Shown here: positions 30,980 to 32,201 of the stretch, piece by piece | Layout of the letters: each line of letters begins with the position of its first letter | How positions within the stretch are numbered: position 1 is the stretch's first letter | Source: JBCFBK01 sp038562555 | GTDB lineage: Bacteria > Bacteroidota > Bacteroidia > Bacteroidales > Prolixibacteraceae | Reading direction: 5' to 3' | Assembly: GCA_038562555.1 (NCBI GenBank) | Contig: JBCFBK010000059.1 | Span: 1 to 32,201, forward strand | DNA length: 32,201 bases | Notes under the pieces: model-generated | Databases searched by the model: none | What the model was told of the DNA's origin: nothing | The model's input: the letters and a program-made list of their open reading frames with translations, nothing else | Translations under genes and position numbers: made by a program

Positions 30980-31681
30980 ATGAATCTAAAATCTGTAATT
31001 ATTGTTTTAGCTGCTTCAGTCGTTCTGGCAGCATGTCAGAAAAATAACAGTTCCAAAACTGTTGAACTGACCAATGAAAACGACTCAGCCAGTTATGCAT
31101 TAGGCGTGTTAATTGGCCAGAATAATAAACAAAACCTGGACGCATCGCCGGGCACAAAAGACCTGAATGTAGACATCCTGATGAATGCCTTCGAAAAACA
31201 AATGAAAGGAGAAGAATCACAGATGGATGCCACACAGGCTAATACCCTGATCCAGGGTTTCTTTGAAAAGGTATCTGCAAAAGAAGCAACAAAAAACGCC
31301 GAAGAAGGCGAAGCATTCCTGGAGCAGAATAAAACAAAAGAAGGGGTCACAACCACAGCAAGTGGCCTTCAGTATGAAATTCTGAAAGAAGGCACCGGAC
31401 CAAAACCAACTGCCCAGCAGAATGTAAAATGTCATTACCATGGTACATTGATCGACGGTAAAGTTTTTGACAGCTCTGTCGATCGCGGCGAACCGGCAAC
31501 ATTTAATGTAAGCGGCGTTATCCCCGGTTGGACTGAAGCCCTGCAACTGATGCCGGTTGGTTCAAAATGGAAGCTGTACATCCCCGGAGAACTCGCTTAC
31601 GGGGAGAGAGGCGCTGGTCGTGATATCGGCCCGAATACAATGCTGATCTTTGAAGTGGAATTGCTCGAAATCGTTGAATAG
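30980..31681 (+). CDS. FKBP-type peptidyl-prolyl isomerase, lipoprotein
   Basis: 233 residues. MNLKSVIIVLAASVVLAACQ is a lipoprotein signal peptide with lipobox LAAC and lipidated Cys19, so the enzyme is anchored in the cell envelope facing the periplasm or outside. After a polar linker it has the same FKBP_N helical region (YALGVLIGQNNKQNL, ANTLIQGFFEKV) and FKBP_C domain as its neighbour, with an intact pocket: CHYHG, VFDSSVDRG, VIPGWTEALQLM, LAYGERGAG. The close match in the C-terminal domain and the order suggest tandem duplication with retargeting to the envelope. Probably assists folding of exported proteins. It ends at a strong terminator. Confidence 0.95.
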   Translation: MNLKSVIIVLAASVVLAACQKNNSSKTVELTNENDSASYALGVLIGQNNKQNLDASPGTKDLNVDILMNAFEKQMKGEESQMDATQANTLIQGFFEKVSAKEATKNAEEGEAFLEQNKTKEGVTTTASGLQYEILKEGTGPKPTAQQNVKCHYHGTLIDGKVFDSSVDRGEPATFNVSGVIPGWTEALQLMPVGSKWKLYIPGELAYGERGAGRDIGPNTMLIFEVELLEIVE

Positions 31682-31706
31682 GCAATCCGGTAAAAAATCT
31701 GATAAT

Positions 31707-31737
31707 CCCCCGGTGTTTTTACCGGGGGTATTTTTTT
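31707..31737 (+). terminator. Intrinsic terminator of the FKBP operon
   Basis: CCCCCGGT (31707-31714), loop GTTTTT, ACCGGGGG (31721-31728), then TATTTTTTT. The stem is very GC-rich. Upstream CCGGTAAAAA (31687-31696) can alternatively pair with TTTTTACCGG (31716-31725), which would break this stem. Confidence 0.93.
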
Positions 31738-31742
31738 ATCTG

Positions 31743-31750
31743 TATTTTTG
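31743..31750 (+). promoter_or_regulatory. -7 box of the DUF3127 gene
   Basis: TATTTTTG is an exact TAnnTTTG match, 29 bases before the ATG at 31780 and directly after the FKBP terminator. No clear TTTG lies at -33. It makes the DUF3127 gene a separate transcription unit. Confidence 0.55.
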
Positions 31751-31779
31751 GAATTCAGGAAAACGAAAAAAATATTCGC

Positions 31780-32142
31780 ATGGAAATTAAAGGAAAAGTA
31801 AACCGGATCCTGCAGCCTGCAACAGGTGTCAGCAAGACCGGCAACGAATGGAAAAAACAGGAGTTCGTGGTCGAAACCTCCGAGGATCAGTTCCCCAAGC
31901 AAATTTGTTTCACCCTCTTCAATGATAAGGTAAATCTTCTTGACGGCTTACAGCCGGGATCGGAAGTTAACGTGTCGTTTTCAGTTGAATCGCGCGAATT
32001 CAACGGGAAATGGTATCACAATATCAATGCCTGGAAGGTGGACCGGCTCAGTCCGGAAGCCTCGTTCAATGTGCCACCTGATTTTCTGCCGGGCGATATC
32101 CCGCCCGAGCCGATGGACAATGCCAATGATCTGCCCTTTTAA
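31780..32142 (+). CDS. DUF3127 protein with SSB-like C-terminal tip
   Basis: 120 residues. Residues 1 to about 90 match my memory of DUF3127, a small beta-rich domain of Bacteroidota thought to be OB-fold-like: MEIKGKVNRIL, then GNEWKKQEFVVET, CFTLFNDKVNLL, GSEVNVSFSVESREFNGKWY and NINAWKV. A Pro-rich flexible linker follows (NVPPDFLPGDIPPEP), and the chain ends in NANDLPF. That tip resembles the acidic DDLPF/DDIPF end by which single-stranded DNA-binding proteins recruit partners. The whole plan (OB-like domain, linker, acidic-hydrophobic tip) is SSB-like. A nucleic-acid role is inference. Start supported by the -7 box and A-rich leader. Confidence 0.87.
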   Translation: MEIKGKVNRILQPATGVSKTGNEWKKQEFVVETSEDQFPKQICFTLFNDKVNLLDGLQPGSEVNVSFSVESREFNGKWYHNINAWKVDRLSPEASFNVPPDFLPGDIPPEPMDNANDLPF

Positions 32143-32155
32143 AACAACAGGAGCG

Positions 32156-32184
32156 CAGGCCTGGGGGGCGGCGCGGCGGGTGGT
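32156..32184 (+). other. Abruptly G-rich tract at window end
   Basis: After the DUF3127 stop the plus strand becomes strongly G-rich (GGCCTGGGGGGCGGCGCGGC, then GGGTGG). It has several G runs within about 25 bases, then returns to AT-rich DNA. Nothing else in the window has this composition. It may be the edge of a different element or a local structure-forming sequence; the window ends too soon to tell. Confidence 0.4.
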
Positions 32185-32201
32185 TTATAAGCCAAAAATC
32201 T

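Noticed and set aside
1..32201. tRNA, rRNA, CRISPR array, insertion sequence or defence system
   Set aside because: No cloverleaf-like sequence, regularly spaced repeats, transposase, integrase or toxin-antitoxin pair was seen in any gap or ORF.

Overview
The window looks like an ordinary housekeeping stretch of a Bacteroidota chromosome, most likely Bacteroidales/Marinilabiliales-like. The protein families point there: the short PabB plus PabC pair, stand-alone MnmD, a DUF3127 protein, a ComEC without its C-terminal hydrolase domain, DUF1015 next to serA-serC, and tandem FKBPs. So does the regulatory grammar: recurrent TAnnTTTG -7 boxes, sometimes with TTTG about 20 bases upstream, and almost no Shine-Dalgarno sequences. 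I see no insertion sequence, prophage, integrase, CRISPR array, tRNA or rRNA.

Layout. 1-2462: uvrA, cut by the left edge. 2463-5034: an uncharacterised TIM-barrel-like protein with nitronate monooxygenase-like motifs, and a HEAT-repeat-like protein, preceded by a possible 35-codon leader ORF. 5105-6891 (minus): a dihydroorotate dehydrogenase-like protein and the YggS PLP protein. 7035-8589 (plus): pabB-pabC for p-aminobenzoate. 8797-9213: a small acidic-tailed protein with an exceptionally strong ribosome binding site, ending at a 20-bp bidirectional terminator. 9272-14713 (minus): DUF1015, serA, serC, comB, gcvT, i.e. serine and one-carbon metabolism, broken internally by terminator-like hairpins. 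14942-15301: an orphan Hpt protein facing clpB (15331-17919, minus) across a shared terminator. 17920-18441: a 522-base gap with a candidate small RNA on the minus strand. 18442-21153: ppdK. 21247-22603 (minus): an OsmC protein and a secreted His/Tyr-rich protein. 22878-25955: ruvX-def overlapping, then comEC. 26103-28904: trkA-trkH for K+ uptake. 28943-29557 (minus): a YciO-like protein. 29630-30319: mnmD. 30357-31681: a cytoplasmic and a lipoprotein FKBP isomerase in tandem. 31780-32142: a DUF3127 protein with an SSB-like C-terminal tip. The last bases are abruptly G-rich.

The genes form several small transcription units rather than one system. The clearest functional group is serC-serA-DUF1015 with gcvT and the independently promoted comB. 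I do not find a strong case for a new multigene system. The most interesting items are the candidate antisense-type small RNA between clpB and ppdK, the uncharacterised protein at 2668-4443, the DUF1015/serine association, and the SSB-like tail of the DUF3127 protein. All family names come from motif reading and memory, not from database searches.
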